NCBI GenBank assembly: GCA_904501875.1
Contig: CAJGCQ010000022.1
Coordinates: 1 to 13,396 of the forward strand
From: Clostridiaceae bacterium
Lineage (GTDB): Bacteria; Bacillota; Clostridia; Oscillospirales; Acutalibacteraceae
Direction: 5' to 3'
DNA: 13,396 nucleotides
The number at the start of each line of letters is the position of its first letter. Positions within the stretch are counted from its first letter, which is position 1. Both the position numbers and the translations under genes were made by a program. Of this stretch, positions 13,341-13,396 are shown piece after piece. The notes below the pieces were generated by a model that was not told where the DNA came from, did no database searches, and was given only the letters and a program-made list of their open reading frames with translations.

Positions 13341-13396
13341 AATGCTTTGGTGCGGGAGTTGATAAGCACCCTCAAACGCGAGGTTGAAACTGTAAA

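Noticed and set aside
13320..13396. Possible + strand coding start at the right edge (helical frame with ALVRELISTLKREVE)
   Set aside because: It lacks a ribosome binding site, begins within a hairpin, and competes with open frames on the - strand; the piece is too short to judge.
1..13396. Search for CRISPR arrays, tRNA genes, insertion sequences, phage genes or toxin-antitoxin and defence operons
   Set aside because: No direct repeat arrays, transposase motifs, cloverleaf sequences or defence-domain signatures were seen; all large frames are explained by housekeeping and sporulation genes.

Overview
The window looks like chromosomal DNA from a spore-forming member of the Clostridia, probably of the Oscillospiraceae/Ruminococcaceae type. 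That placement is an inference. It rests on strong AAGGAGG-type ribosome binding sites, the end of a division and cell-wall (dcw) cluster with murA directly after murG and no ftsA before ftsZ, a full-length SpoIIE, and a SleB cortex hydrolase. There are no tRNA or rRNA genes, insertion sequences, prophage genes or CRISPR arrays. This is core chromosome rather than an accessory island, and I see no new multi-gene system. The novelty lies mainly in regulatory sites, one degenerate kinase-like protein and one very small gene.

Layout. Positions 1-4337 carry the end of the dcw cluster on the + strand: murG (5' end cut by the window), murA, ftsQ/divIB and ftsZ. ftsZ has its own extended -10 promoter and is closed by a hairpin terminator. 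Positions 4357-5925 hold a COG2509-type FAD-dependent dehydrogenase. Facing it on the - strand is a 196-aa protein that looks like a histidine kinase stripped of its phospho-acceptor and ATP-binding residues. This gene is divergent from gap (GAPDH, 6664-7695). A small single-pass membrane protein (7887-8621) and a FucO-like iron alcohol dehydrogenase (8742-9887) follow. A bidirectional terminator separates that gene from spoIIE on the - strand (9936-12245). spoIIE is divergent from sleB (12429-13079). The last 317 bases hold a 36-codon - strand ORF with an excellent ribosome binding site and two hairpins.

How the genes fit together. murG and murA make peptidoglycan precursors, FtsQ and FtsZ build the divisome, SpoIIE links the polar FtsZ septum to sigma-F activation, and SleB degrades spore cortex at germination. 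The second theme is redox. Near-consensus Rex (NADH-sensing repressor) operators lie upstream of both gap, which makes NADH, and the alcohol dehydrogenase, which consumes it. The gap operator also overlaps the promoter proposed for the kinase-like gene. The spoIIE promoter has a perfect TTGACA and a perfect TATAAT 21 bp apart, with a Spo0A box over the -35, matching the known Spo0A-activated class in Bacillus.
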